Below are positions 41,782 to 51,195 of a stretch of DNA of 64,000 nt, one piece after another. The notes under the pieces are model-generated. The model saw nothing but the letters and a program-made list of their open reading frames with translations. It was not told the DNA's origin and searched no databases. Source of the stretch: Candidatus Sumerlaea chitinivorans (lineage in GTDB: Bacteria > Sumerlaeota > Sumerlaeia > Sumerlaeales > Sumerlaeaceae); the NCBI GenBank assembly GCA_003290465.1, contig CP030759.1:2430572-2494571 (forward strand), in the 5' to 3' direction. Position numbers and translations under genes: made by a program. How positions within the stretch are numbered: position 1 is the first letter of the stretch; the number at the start of each line of letters is the position of its first letter.

Positions 41782-41811
41782 TTGCAAACCAGCCCTCGTT
41801 TTTGATACATT
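41782..41811 (+). promoter_or_regulatory. Candidate promoter of the CARDB protein gene
   Basis: TTGCAA (41782-41787), 18 bases, TACATT (41806-41811); four to five of six matches in each box, 45 bases before the start codon. Confidence 0.4.
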
Positions 41812-41855
41812 ACGGGCAGGTGTGGGAGTGCAACCTTTCCGAGAGGAGAAAAACC

Positions 41856-43484
41856 ATGAGCCTGCAAAGAGCGGTGTTTGCAGCATTTTTCGCGGCAAGC
41901 ACGTTAACCATCTCAGCCCAGCAAGCCGTAGATCCAGAGAAACTTGCCGTAGTTTCTCACCCGCGAGCTGCTCCGTCCGTCGAACTCGGTTCTGACTACG
42001 TCGAAGTGGCTGTAGAATCCAATAACGGCAACTACACGATGGGCACGCGGCAAGGAGATCCTGCGAATCCAAACGACGACAATGCTCGTCTGATGTTTGG
42101 CCATCCGGCTCCCGTGACGGGAGCAACCACTTTGCTCGTGGATGGCAACCCATATTGGAACTATGGTAATGTTACACCGATCGGGACCCTCGTGTCCCCA
42201 CCGCAAACCTCCGGAGGCGTTAACACGATGGTTTGCGAGGCCAACGGGATCCGCATGACTCAGCGCTTGCAATTAGCCCAGAGCAGTTCCACCGGACGGG
42301 AGGACACGTTGCGAGTCGAAATTGTACTCGAAAACGTGGACAGCATCCCGCATGATGCCGGACTCCGCATCATGTGGGACACCCAGTTAGGGGACAACGA
42401 CGGGGCACCATTCCGAGTTCCGGGGATTGGCGAGGTGACTCAGGAGCGGGAAGCCCTTGGCCAAGATGTGCCACCATTCTACCAAGTCTTTGATAGCCTC
42501 GCCGACCCGCAAATCATTGCCCAAGGCACTCTCAGCGGCGGAGATGCTGTTCGACCCGATCGTGTGGTGTGGTGCCAATGGTCACGCGTTAATGATACTC
42601 CATGGGACTTTACTGTGGATCCCATGCAAAACATCAGTGATAGCGCTGTCGCAACGTACTGGAACCCCACCACCCTCCAGCCCGGCCAGTCCCGGAGAAT
42701 TGTGACTTATTACGGGTTGGGGGCGATTGATATGGACATGCGTTGCCCCGTCGCTGTCGGCCTGACGGGCCCCAAAGAAATCCCGTGCGAGAACATGACG
42801 CCACAGGGAGGTGAATTCACCTTGGTCGCGTACCTGGCCAACGTGTTAGGATGCCCGGAGGAAGAGCCCATATTTGAGAATTTGACGGAAGTCTACGCAC
42901 AAATTCTCCCCGGCCCCGTGACAATTGCGCCCTTCGAAGATGATACGAAGATGGTAGACGAGCTCGCGGTCGGTGCTTCGGCACTTTTGTCGTGGCAGCT
43001 GATTGCCCCGCCCACGCCCGGCACCTACACGATCGAGATTGAGGTGGGCTGCGCCGAACGTCCTCCCAAGATCGTTCAGTACACGATCACGGTGCCCGAC
43101 TGCGGTCTCATGCTGTGCGATTTAACCGGCCAATGGACGAATGTTCAAATCCACCGCGCCCGCAATGGAGCTCCCAAGGCCATTTACGGTCGTTTCCTCG
43201 CCATCAATAACTGCGACCAAAGCTTCCGCAACCTTACTCTGACGATCTACCTTACGGATGATGTCGTCGCCTTCCGAGCCGGGCTACGCCCGCCGATCGT
43301 CGCAATCCGCCAACGCGTGGGATCGCTGGCGGCGCACTCCTCCCGGCTGGTCCACGGCAAAGTGAACCTGCCACGGGGAACCGTGCTCACCGGTCGCTAC
43401 TTGATTGGATTCATTGATTCGGACAATAAGGTTTCTGAAGGCAACGAATCCAATAACTGGGTGGAATACGGTCCTCTTCCGTAG
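41856..43484 (+). CDS. Secreted protein with C-terminal CARDB-like domain
   Basis: 542 residues beginning with a signal peptide (AVFAAFFAASTLTISAQQA). The middle is beta-rich with conserved-looking blocks (YVEVAVESNNGNYTMGTRQG, LRVEIVLENVDSIPHDAG, LRIMWDTQLGDNDGAPF). The last 120 residues look like an adhesive CARDB module (GSLAAHSSRLVHGKVNLPRG, IGFIDSDNKVSEGNESNNWV). No enzymatic motif is evident. ATG 41856 has GAGAGGAG upstream, and a strong terminator follows at 43651, so it is monocistronic. Likely a cell-surface or released scaffold. Confidence 0.75.
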   Translation: MSLQRAVFAAFFAASTLTISAQQAVDPEKLAVVSHPRAAPSVELGSDYVEVAVESNNGNYTMGTRQGDPANPNDDNARLMFGHPAPVTGATTLLVDGNPYWNYGNVTPIGTLVSPPQTSGGVNTMVCEANGIRMTQRLQLAQSSSTGREDTLRVEIVLENVDSIPHDAGLRIMWDTQLGDNDGAPFRVPGIGEVTQEREALGQDVPPFYQVFDSLADPQIIAQGTLSGGDAVRPDRVVWCQWSRVNDTPWDFTVDPMQNISDSAVATYWNPTTLQPGQSRRIVTYYGLGAIDMDMRCPVAVGLTGPKEIPCENMTPQGGEFTLVAYLANVLGCPEEEPIFENLTEVYAQILPGPVTIAPFEDDTKMVDELAVGASALLSWQLIAPPTPGTYTIEIEVGCAERPPKIVQYTITVPDCGLMLCDLTGQWTNVQIHRARNGAPKAIYGRFLAINNCDQSFRNLTLTIYLTDDVVAFRAGLRPPIVAIRQRVGSLAAHSSRLVHGKVNLPRGTVLTGRYLIGFIDSDNKVSEGNESNNWVEYGPLP

Positions 43485-43650
43485 CTCGGGCAACGTCCGC
43501 TCCCCGTGCCTTCGCTCCACCGCCCACACCAACGCGAAGGCAAGGGAAGTGGGGCAAGCCCATCCACCCCACAAGCGCCGAGTGCGATGGCGAAGTCACT
43601 CGCCGAAGAACAGGCGCTTAGCAGGGGCGACCACCTTGGCGCACTTTCTC

Positions 43651-43689
43651 GGAGCGAGGGGGCACCTCCCCCTCGCTCCCTTTGTTTTT
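43651..43689 (+). terminator. Strong Rho-independent terminator
   Basis: A perfect 12-bp stem, GGAGCGAGGGGG (43651-43662) with CCCCCTCGCTCC (43668-43679), a 5-base loop, then CTTTGTTTTT. It ends the transcript of the CARDB protein gene. Confidence 0.9.
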
Positions 43690-44016
43690 CGTGAACCTCT
43701 CTACTGCCACCAACGCCCAATTTTACGCTCTCTTCTTCGCTGCGACACTCTGATTGCGGATACTTGCCGTGGGGTAGGACTACGGCGCCTTACCGCTTTG
43801 CCACATGCATAAGTCGGCCAACACAGCAAGCAGCGCCCTACAACGTGAAACAGCCCCGGTGTGAAATGTGTGAAAGCGGATTTCGCTGTTATCGGTTGTT
43901 GGCTCCAAAACTACTATCCTATCATTGTTTCCGTGAGCGCTCGCCCCGCCTCATGAGCAGTTTCCTTATTCCGAAGCAATGACGCCAATTTCACCCACTC
44001 TTCGATGCGATTTCAC
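43690..44016. other. Gene-free stretch before the carbohydrate-active operon
   Basis: A 72-codon frame with several Cys (43764-43982) exists but has no ribosome site or family match, so it is not called. Nothing else was recognised apart from the promoter at the right end. Confidence 0.5.
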
Positions 44017-44045
44017 TTGACAAGCAGGTCAACAATGTCTATAAG
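44017..44045 (+). promoter_or_regulatory. Sigma70-type promoter of the 44-50 kb secreted-protein operon
   Basis: TTGACA (44017-44022), a 17-base spacer and TATAAG (44040-44045) give near-consensus boxes. Transcription would start near 44052, which places the upstream GTG 44051 outside the message and supports ATG 44087 as the first start. Confidence 0.75.
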
Positions 44046-44086
44046 ATGAGGTGGGGTTGGCGCATTGCGTTGAGCGAGTTTGTGAG

Positions 44087-45589
44087 ATGCGCTTTCTTGC
44101 TGCGCTGCTGTGTTTACTGAACTTCACAAGCATTTGGGCGACGGACTGGCCCCAGCTTCAGCGGGACGCAGCTCGGACTGGTCGCACGCCCGACACCGTC
44201 TCCCCACCATTTCGGGCTCGATGGATTTGGCTTGGGCCCGCATTAACCCTCCGAAATCGCGAGAGCGTCACGGGGGGGCCAGATGATCTGACAACACGCG
44301 ACGGGTATTCATACCCCATTCCCCCGACCGTTCCTTTGACTCTTGCCGAGAGCGTTCAACCTGTCGTGTCCGGGGGACGTCTCTTTGTTGGAACTCAGGA
44401 AGGTGATGTGTACGCAATTTCCACCCACGACGGCTCCACTTTGTGGTCCGGGCAGCTCCCCGGCGGAACCATTGTCGCCGCCGCGGTGGAAAGCGGCGTA
44501 GTGGCCTTTGCGTCGGTCACAGGAATTGTCCGCGCATGGCAGGCCGATACCGGCATTCTCCTTTGGTCCTACGATTCACGTAAAAGCATTACAGGGGCCC
44601 CGCTGGCCAAGGACGGAAACTTCTTCGTCGCCGACCATGGCGGTTACGTCACAGCACTTCGAGCCACCAACGGCCAAGTGATCTGGCGCACTCGCGTTTC
44701 CGCTCCCGTGCACGGTGGTTTAGCGGCCGACGACGCCACGCTCTACGTGGGGTCCGAGGACATGCGCGTCCATGCACTCAGGCTGAACGACGGTGCGCTC
44801 AGGGCTCAAAATCGCGTACGGGGACAAAGCTTTCGAATGTTATGGCCGGTGGTTCATGGGAATTTCGTGTGGGTGTCGAGCGTACAAACCCCAGTCATCG
44901 GCAGCGAGTACATCATGGAATCCCTCATGGCGGACTCCCCGTCGGTGGCAGTCGAAGAGACCAACATCGCTCGATGGCTCGCCGGAGACACCAACAATGG
45001 ACGCTGGCCAGACGCAGGGGAGGACTGGCGCCACCTGTTTGCCCTTCGCAGAAGTGATTTAGGCGAGTCGTTCACCGTCCTCGCTGGGCCGGCGGATGGT
45101 TGCGGGATTCCCGCAATGCCTCCCGCCGTCACAAATGATGGGCGTCTACTCACCTACTTCAAAACCCGTCATCCGACCTTCACTACCGTGGGAGCTTTTG
45201 GCACCAATTACTCCATTGATATTTGCGCAGTAAACCCTACGAACGGCCGCCGCCAACAAATCAACAATGGCCAGCTGGCTGGAATGTGGATGTGGGAAAC
45301 TGACAATCTATACGCCCTCACAGTAGCCGGCCCATGGCTCTGGCTGAGGCAGAATTTCCGCGGGACACAAGTCGTCAACCTCCTCACTTCATCTCATCGC
45401 TACGTCCAAGCCCAGATACGCTACTATGATGGGGGGATGTTTTTCTGTGACGTGGTCTATCGCAATGTTCCGCCTCCCATCGAAACGGCAGAAGTACCCA
45501 TTCGGGGTCGCGCGGGGGTGGTCGTAGTCGATCAACTTGCATTTTTTACTGAAACCTTTGGCGTCACAGCGCTGGAGCACGAACCATGA
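44087..45589 (+). CDS. Exported PQQ-like beta-propeller protein
   Basis: 500 residues; signal peptide (FLAALLCLLNFTSIWA) then TDWPQLQRDAARTGRTPDT, the standard opening of outer-membrane-assembly or PQQ-repeat propellers. Repeated blades follow: GDVYAISTHDGSTLWSGQL, GIVRAWQADTGILLWSYDS, GYVTALRATNGQVIWRTRV, MRVHALRLNDGALRAQNRV. No cofactor ligands can be assigned, so a binding or scaffold role is more likely than a dehydrogenase. It is first in an operon of overlapping genes (ATGA with the next) encoding exported carbohydrate-related proteins. Confidence 0.85.
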   Translation: MRFLAALLCLLNFTSIWATDWPQLQRDAARTGRTPDTVSPPFRARWIWLGPALTLRNRESVTGGPDDLTTRDGYSYPIPPTVPLTLAESVQPVVSGGRLFVGTQEGDVYAISTHDGSTLWSGQLPGGTIVAAAVESGVVAFASVTGIVRAWQADTGILLWSYDSRKSITGAPLAKDGNFFVADHGGYVTALRATNGQVIWRTRVSAPVHGGLAADDATLYVGSEDMRVHALRLNDGALRAQNRVRGQSFRMLWPVVHGNFVWVSSVQTPVIGSEYIMESLMADSPSVAVEETNIARWLAGDTNNGRWPDAGEDWRHLFALRRSDLGESFTVLAGPADGCGIPAMPPAVTNDGRLLTYFKTRHPTFTTVGAFGTNYSIDICAVNPTNGRRQQINNGQLAGMWMWETDNLYALTVAGPWLWLRQNFRGTQVVNLLTSSHRYVQAQIRYYDGGMFFCDVVYRNVPPPIETAEVPIRGRAGVVVVDQLAFFTETFGVTALEHEP

Positions 45590-46806
45590 ATTTCACCGCG
45601 CATCCTAACCGACTTCCAAAATTTCCTCTTAGGCAGCTCATCCATTTAATTTGCTTCCTTGCTTCGGTACAGAATAGTTATTCCATTGATGTGACTCCTT
45701 ATGCATGGGAGTTCCCAAAAAGTACCAACATTTCCACTGCTGCCACTCCACTCAAGTTCGAGCTCGAAGAGGAAATTCAAAAAGTAGTAAACTCTGGGCT
45801 GCTCGCACCACTGTACATCAGTTATGCTGACCAAGCCAGCGTAGGGTATACTGTCTATCAAGAACCGGGTCGAATCCTTACAACTTTAGCTTGGGCATAC
45901 CCCCACTTAAGCCCAACTTTACAAGCTAATGTACTTTCTTACGTCCAAACTCTATTATCGGATCCGAACCATGCCCCTTGGGCCTCTTACCCACTCCCCA
46001 AGAATGCAGGTACTCCCCGCGAACTGCATCCCAAGACGAAGTGGTGGTACGAGAATCCCTCGTTTGGCTTGGCAAGGCCAAGTGTCCACACTCTCTACGG
46101 GGTTTGGCTTTGGGCTTATCGGGCAAATGATTGGGATAACATTCAACCATACTGGGATGCAATCAAGACAACTTATCTAAATAAACTCAATGAGGCAGAC
46201 CTTTACGGGACCATGTGCGCACACATAGCGATGGCAAGATTGGCTTATAAGTTCAATGATAGTATGATGCTTTCCGCCGCAATGAATGCTCTAACGACGT
46301 CGCTAAACAATAGTCTCGATTTCAACTTGGTGGAAGAGCGGGCGTGGAATAAGACCCCCTATTGGATTTCCCCATATCGGGAAATGTACGATCCTGCGAT
46401 GGACGGAACCACTTACCGAGGTTGGGTCTTCTTGAACTTATCCCCAGAGATGGGACGATACCTTCGAGACCATGTCTTAACTGCTACCCTAACCCGACAT
46501 TCGCAAGGCAAGGTTGTGTTTCCAAAATGGTGGCTTGGAAAAGCCAATTATTTCTGCCGAAGCTGGACCGGCGACGAAGGCACTGGGTTAGTACCAGAGG
46601 TATTTGGAATGATGGCTCCCATCGAGCGGTGGGTAGTAAACGCGAGCGCTGAGACTCTTGCCGAATTCATGCGCAGTAGCCCGACAGGAATCGGTGACTG
46701 TTATTGGTTGGAAGGATTGGTTCAGGCCATTGAAGCCCATGGGACAACTCAATGGGTGGACGTCCGGACTTCTACGTTTATTTCAAACTGGCGCGAATAC
46801 GAATGA
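45586..46806 (+). CDS. Exported helical hypothetical protein
   Basis: 406 residues with a signal (LIHLICFLASVQNSYS). The body is rich in Trp, Tyr and helical repeats (PSVHTLYGVWLWAYRANDW, EADLYGTMCAHIAMARLAYK), as in alpha/alpha toroid glycan-active enzymes, though no family signature or catalytic residue could be assigned. Its G+C is visibly lower than that of the neighbours. The start overlaps the propeller gene and the stop overlaps the glycosidase gene (ATGA on both sides), so it is tightly coupled to both. Confidence 0.65.
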   Translation: MNFTAHPNRLPKFPLRQLIHLICFLASVQNSYSIDVTPYAWEFPKSTNISTAATPLKFELEEEIQKVVNSGLLAPLYISYADQASVGYTVYQEPGRILTTLAWAYPHLSPTLQANVLSYVQTLLSDPNHAPWASYPLPKNAGTPRELHPKTKWWYENPSFGLARPSVHTLYGVWLWAYRANDWDNIQPYWDAIKTTYLNKLNEADLYGTMCAHIAMARLAYKFNDSMMLSAAMNALTTSLNNSLDFNLVEERAWNKTPYWISPYREMYDPAMDGTTYRGWVFLNLSPEMGRYLRDHVLTATLTRHSQGKVVFPKWWLGKANYFCRSWTGDEGTGLVPEVFGMMAPIERWVVNASAETLAEFMRSSPTGIGDCYWLEGLVQAIEAHGTTQWVDVRTSTFISNWREYE

Positions 46807-49800
46807 AATTGCAATACGTCATAGCCTTAGCCGGTTGGTTGCTCACTCAACAAGCAACTGGCCAAAATCTTTTACAGAATGGCTCCTTTGAGGGAGGATC
46901 ATTGGCCGGTTGGGACCCCAATGGCGCCACCGTGGTCAACACAGATTCTCATCATGGCTCATGGAGTGCGCGCCTCTCAAACACCGTGATGTATTCTACC
47001 TTCGACACTACCCCTGGGCTAAGCTATAAGGTCACAGCTTGGATCCGGATTCTGTCCGAGGTCGGAGCCGATTGGGGGGGCTTTCACGTCCAAGCAAGTG
47101 ATGCCTCATGGAATACTCTCGCACAAACCCCGTGGATCACGCAAACTCGCTACGGCTCAGCGTGGTTCAAAGTCGCCATCCGTTTTACAGCTGTTTCGAG
47201 CGTCACTCGTGTCCACGTGGGCTACTTCGGCGGCCCAAATCGGTCCATGACCTGTCTCGTAGACGACGTTCGAGCCATTCCGCACACCACGAACCAGCCC
47301 CCTGCAGTTATCCCTGCTCTTACTCCAACATACCTTGCAAGCGTCCCTGCGATGCAGAACTTCGCTTACACAGGCGAGGATCCCGATGGCGCAATTGAGC
47401 GGGTCCACTGGGTATTCGGGGATGGGGCGTGCTCGACCCAGCATGCGGGCAGCCGCCGTGTCGCCATTCCGGGGAACTACACGGCGCGGCTGCGCGTGGG
47501 CGACGACGACGGAAGTTTCACAGAGGTCCTCATCCCTTGGAGCTGCGCAGGCACGGGCTTTCCCCAGCTCGCGATCACTAATCCGATCGCATATGAGCTT
47601 ACCACATCCTCCCCCCTTTTCTCCATATCAGGCGTAACTACCGGCACTGGAATGAACATTGTTCTGACCAGCGATCGGCATGGACAAACCACCGTCAGCG
47701 GCAGCAACGTGTGGCATGGCGTGGTCGAGCTCCTTCCCGGTTGGAATCGTGTGCTTGTCCAGGGACGAGACGCAAACGCTCGGGTCGTAACTTCTGAAAA
47801 GAGAATCCGTTACATACCTCCCGATCCAGTGCAAGTGGTCGTTGTAAGCGAAACCTCCCATCCCGTTGAACGGTGGGATCTTTTTGAGGCAGCATTTGTC
47901 GTCAAGAATTCCGCCGCAACCCACCCACACTTTGCCTTCTCTGCACCACTTATCGCTGGCCTTGAAGCATTGGATGGGATTCGTGTGGACGTCCTGTTTA
48001 CCCCCGACAATTGGGCCACAGTCTACCGTCGGCCAGCGTACTATCACATCCCACATTCGCGCGAGCTTAAGTCCAACAGGGAATGGTTATACCCTTCGGG
48101 CGCTGGCTATTGGTGTGTTCGGTTTGCCCCACCATCGGACGGCATCTGGAAATGGAAAGTCGAGGTGGAGGAAGCCAAAGGGACCACCACCTCACAAGTA
48201 AGGTCCTTTTTGGTAGTTGCCCCAACTCTGAGCACGAATCATGGTCCTGTGCAGGTGAGTCCATCCGACTCCCGGTACTTTATCCACGCGGACGGCAAGG
48301 TTTTCCTTGGCGCTGGGCACAATATTGGAGTCAGCCCGGAGCGCTTTTCCTACGACATGGAAGATCAGTTTGCTGCAATAGGAGAGGCAAATCAGGATTT
48401 CTTTCGTTGGTGGATTGCGGGGGCAATCTGGGGCAGCGCTTGGACGCCTTGGGCCTCACGGTCCCTCTCCTACGATGGTTATTTGCCCCCAACCAGCCTT
48501 TCCTTCGAGGCCGCTTACGGCCATGGAATCACAGCTTGGAAATTAGACAGCACCAACCCCATCCTTTTCCACGGCTTTCAGTCCGGTCTCCCCCCCATTG
48601 TACCGGGTAAAACTTATCGACTTGCGCTGAGGTGGAAAACGGACAACGTGACCGGACCACAAAACGCATCACGTCCGTACGGTGTGTGTGTGCGCTGGGG
48701 AGGATGGCCAGAAGTGGGCCAGACACATCTTCTACCCCTCGCGATTCCACACACTGCTGGCGATACTCCTTGGCACGTAGTTTCAACCACTTTCACTGCA
48801 TCTGGTCCTTCGATTCAGGACTCTCATTATCTCGCCAACATTGTCATCGCGCTGGAAAACACGACAGGGGGTGCCGCGTACATTGACGAATGCTCTCTGC
48901 GAGAGGTCCTAAGCAACGGAAGCGTTGGACCTGAATTACTTAGGCGCCCCCGGGCCAACATGCACCTCGACTTCGACGAGCGACGTGCGGCAGGAATCGA
49001 CGCCGCCCTTCGCTTAGCTCACGTCTCTGGCAAGCACTTCAAGCTCGTGATTTCCGAGAAAAACGACCATCTGTTAAACCGCATTGGGCCAGATGGTTTA
49101 CCTGACCCAAACGGCGGGCGCTTTAATCAGCTCTCCGGCCCATTGAATGTCCTTCATAGAAACTACTGGCGATATCTCTTCGCACGCTATGGTGCCTATC
49201 GTTCCGTCCACTCTTGGGAATTAGTGAACGAAGAGGCCCCCGGTCCTACCGATCATTTCCGATTCGCCGCTCAATTTGCTCTCGCTGCGGCTAACGACGG
49301 AAATCCTCACTTAGCTTCAACTTCAACTTGGGCAACACTTGCGGAGGATGCCTGGAAGTGGCCTCCCTCAGCTCCTCTTTCGTATGTTGATTTTCACTGT
49401 TACGTGAATAACACGGGGTGGATCGAGCCCAAGCTGCAACTCACACGCGACAGCGCACGCTTCTTCTCCGAGTATGATCAAGCCGCTTTTGCAGCCGCCT
49501 TTGGTAAGCCAGTTGTGTGGGGAGAAATGGGAATTGATGGCCCTTCCACCTCCGATGAGGAAGAACCTCTCCTCGCGAACGACACTTCGGGAGTGTGGCT
49601 CCACAAAATACTCTGGGCCCGTTGCGGCAAAGGTGGCGTATATCCTTTATATTGGTACACCGACAACATATTTTCCTTAAATCTTCACTATCGTTTCGGC
49701 GCATGGAAACGCTTCATGGAGTCCATACCCCTCGCAAATGGTTTCTATGTAGATGCACAAGCTACCGCGACTTCATCAAACCTGCGGGTCTTCGGGCAGA

Positions 49801-50111
49801 AAGATTTAATTCACAAGCGGGCACACCTATGGATCGATAACGTCAATCATACTTGGTATATAGCCGCTACCGGTCACAGTGTCTCCCATGTTTCCGGTGA
49901 GATCACGCTCTCGATGTCCCATCCATATCAAGCTTATGCGTTGGAGTGGTGGAACACGGAAGTCGGCACGCCCATTTCAACTGAATTTATCAATGCAGAT
50001 AGTGCAGGCGATGTAACCATCACCATCCAAAACTTACTTACGGATATCGCCCTCAAGTTATCGCCCTTGCCCTCTGCGAACGTCTCAGATTGGGAGGTGA
50101 TATGCAATTGA
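46803..50111 (+). CDS. Large secreted multidomain glycoside hydrolase (clan GH-A-like)
   Basis: 1102 residues. Order: signal peptide (to about 20); a CBM4/9-like beta-sandwich (NLLQNGSFEGGSLAGWDPNG); a PKD-like domain (about 170-260; AYTGEDPDGAIERVHWVFGD); a beta domain; then a DUF5060-like domain (FTPDNWATVYRRPAYYHIPH) and an (alpha/beta)8 catalytic barrel. The barrel is interrupted by a second CBM-like insert (about 560-720; TYRLALRWKTDNVTGPQNAS). Probable catalytic pair: Glu810 (WELVNEEAPGP, acid/base) and Glu908 (PVVWGEMGIDGP, nucleophile). A beta-glycanase acting on plant or microbial polysaccharide is likely; the exact GH family is uncertain. The chain ends NVSDWEVICN. Confidence 0.82.
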   Translation: MKLQYVIALAGWLLTQQATGQNLLQNGSFEGGSLAGWDPNGATVVNTDSHHGSWSARLSNTVMYSTFDTTPGLSYKVTAWIRILSEVGADWGGFHVQASDASWNTLAQTPWITQTRYGSAWFKVAIRFTAVSSVTRVHVGYFGGPNRSMTCLVDDVRAIPHTTNQPPAVIPALTPTYLASVPAMQNFAYTGEDPDGAIERVHWVFGDGACSTQHAGSRRVAIPGNYTARLRVGDDDGSFTEVLIPWSCAGTGFPQLAITNPIAYELTTSSPLFSISGVTTGTGMNIVLTSDRHGQTTVSGSNVWHGVVELLPGWNRVLVQGRDANARVVTSEKRIRYIPPDPVQVVVVSETSHPVERWDLFEAAFVVKNSAATHPHFAFSAPLIAGLEALDGIRVDVLFTPDNWATVYRRPAYYHIPHSRELKSNREWLYPSGAGYWCVRFAPPSDGIWKWKVEVEEAKGTTTSQVRSFLVVAPTLSTNHGPVQVSPSDSRYFIHADGKVFLGAGHNIGVSPERFSYDMEDQFAAIGEANQDFFRWWIAGAIWGSAWTPWASRSLSYDGYLPPTSLSFEAAYGHGITAWKLDSTNPILFHGFQSGLPPIVPGKTYRLALRWKTDNVTGPQNASRPYGVCVRWGGWPEVGQTHLLPLAIPHTAGDTPWHVVSTTFTASGPSIQDSHYLANIVIALENTTGGAAYIDECSLREVLSNGSVGPELLRRPRANMHLDFDERRAAGIDAALRLAHVSGKHFKLVISEKNDHLLNRIGPDGLPDPNGGRFNQLSGPLNVLHRNYWRYLFARYGAYRSVHSWELVNEEAPGPTDHFRFAAQFALAAANDGNPHLASTSTWATLAEDAWKWPPSAPLSYVDFHCYVNNTGWIEPKLQLTRDSARFFSEYDQAAFAAAFGKPVVWGEMGIDGPSTSDEEEPLLANDTSGVWLHKILWARCGKGGVYPLYWYTDNIFSLNLHYRFGAWKRFMESIPLANGFYVDAQATATSSNLRVFGQKDLIHKRAHLWIDNVNHTWYIAATGHSVSHVSGEITLSMSHPYQAYALEWWNTEVGTPISTEFINADSAGDVTITIQNLLTDIALKLSPLPSANVSDWEVICN

Positions 50112-50244
50112 AAGCACGCCGGGATAACTAAAACTCGGCACTCATCATCTGTACTGAATCAATAAAGCAAAGCGAGGAACCACAAGGTTCCAGTAAAGCG
50201 TGTGCCGACAATACTTATCATCATTTAGAAAGGATAGCAACACG

Positions 50245-51195
50245 ATGTTAGCACGTCATTGCTTGACGTTTTTGGTGATACTTACCTCCCTGTCATCTGT
50301 TTCAGAGGTGTTTGCTGGTGCAAGTCAATATTCGCTGCGTTTCTACGGGACCGGCAGCGGTCAGCAGGATAGGGTGCGTATCAAAATCGACTCTCCCCAA
50401 GTACCGGCCGACATCGGCGCTGGCTCCTTTTCCATAGATTTTTGGATGAAAGGTACCCACGCTAGTAATACCACTCCTAACTTAGGCTATCGAGCTCCTA
50501 ACCAAACGGAAAATTACGATACCGACTGGACCACGGGGAATATCATCATTGACCGAGATATTTTCGGTCCCGGACCCGATTGGGGAATCTCTGTTCACCG
50601 CAATGGAGTCGGCTCTACTGTGGGCGTCTTGCGGTTTGGGACCGAAGGCGCATCGGGCGGCGATGGCCCCCACACCCTTCAGACAACTGGGGCGGTGAAC
50701 CTTCTCGATGGCGCTTGGCATCACGTTTGCGTCGTCCGCGATGCAACGACTGGCCGAAAACACATCTATATCGATGGAGTCCACAACGTGTCAAGTTCCG
50801 CTGGCGTCTCGGATGATAACCTGAGCTATCCAAACGGTTATACGGATCCAAGTTGGCCATGGAATCCTTATATTGTCTTTGGAGCTGAAAAACACGACTA
50901 TGATCCCAACGATTATCCATCTTTCAACGGTTGGCTTGACGAGGTTCGGCTTTGGAACATTGCCCTCACACCAGCCCAAGTAGCCGCCTACTACAATACA
51001 ACGATTTCACCGTCTACTCCCGGTTTAGCGGCATACTATCGTTTTGAGGAGGGAAGCGGGACCGTGATCAACGATTTGTGTGGCGGAGCTTCCAACGGCA
51101 CACTCATAGCTGGAACTGTGGGCAACGGTGAGTGGTCCACTGATACACCGGCTGCTCTCGTGCCAGTCCACCTAAGTCTTTTCAGCTTAGAGTAG
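50245..51195 (+). CDS. Secreted LamG / concanavalin A-like lectin domain protein
   Basis: 316 residues; signal peptide (HCLTFLVILTSLSSVSEVFA) and one LamG-type jelly-roll (Laminin_G_3). Typical blocks are SFSIDFWMKGT, LDGAWHHVCVVRDATTG, HIYIDGV, FNGWLDEVRLWNIALTPAQV and the second half LAAYYRFEEGSGTVINDLCG. It probably binds glycans. ATG 50245 has AGAAAGGATAG upstream. It lies 133 bases after the glycosidase gene and may share its transcript. It ends VPVHLSLFSLE without a separate anchor. Confidence 0.85.
   Translation: MLARHCLTFLVILTSLSSVSEVFAGASQYSLRFYGTGSGQQDRVRIKIDSPQVPADIGAGSFSIDFWMKGTHASNTTPNLGYRAPNQTENYDTDWTTGNIIIDRDIFGPGPDWGISVHRNGVGSTVGVLRFGTEGASGGDGPHTLQTTGAVNLLDGAWHHVCVVRDATTGRKHIYIDGVHNVSSSAGVSDDNLSYPNGYTDPSWPWNPYIVFGAEKHDYDPNDYPSFNGWLDEVRLWNIALTPAQVAAYYNTTISPSTPGLAAYYRFEEGSGTVINDLCGGASNGTLIAGTVGNGEWSTDTPAALVPVHLSLFSLE

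Noticed and set aside
43764-43982. 72-codon Cys-containing frame before the carbohydrate operon
   Set aside because: No ribosome site, no hydrophobic signal, and the cysteine spacing does not match the peptides at 37-39 kb.
50245-51195. Type IX secretion C-terminal domain on the LamG protein
   Set aside because: The ending VPVHLSLFSLE recalls the linker before such domains, but the chain stops there and no T9SS domain follows.
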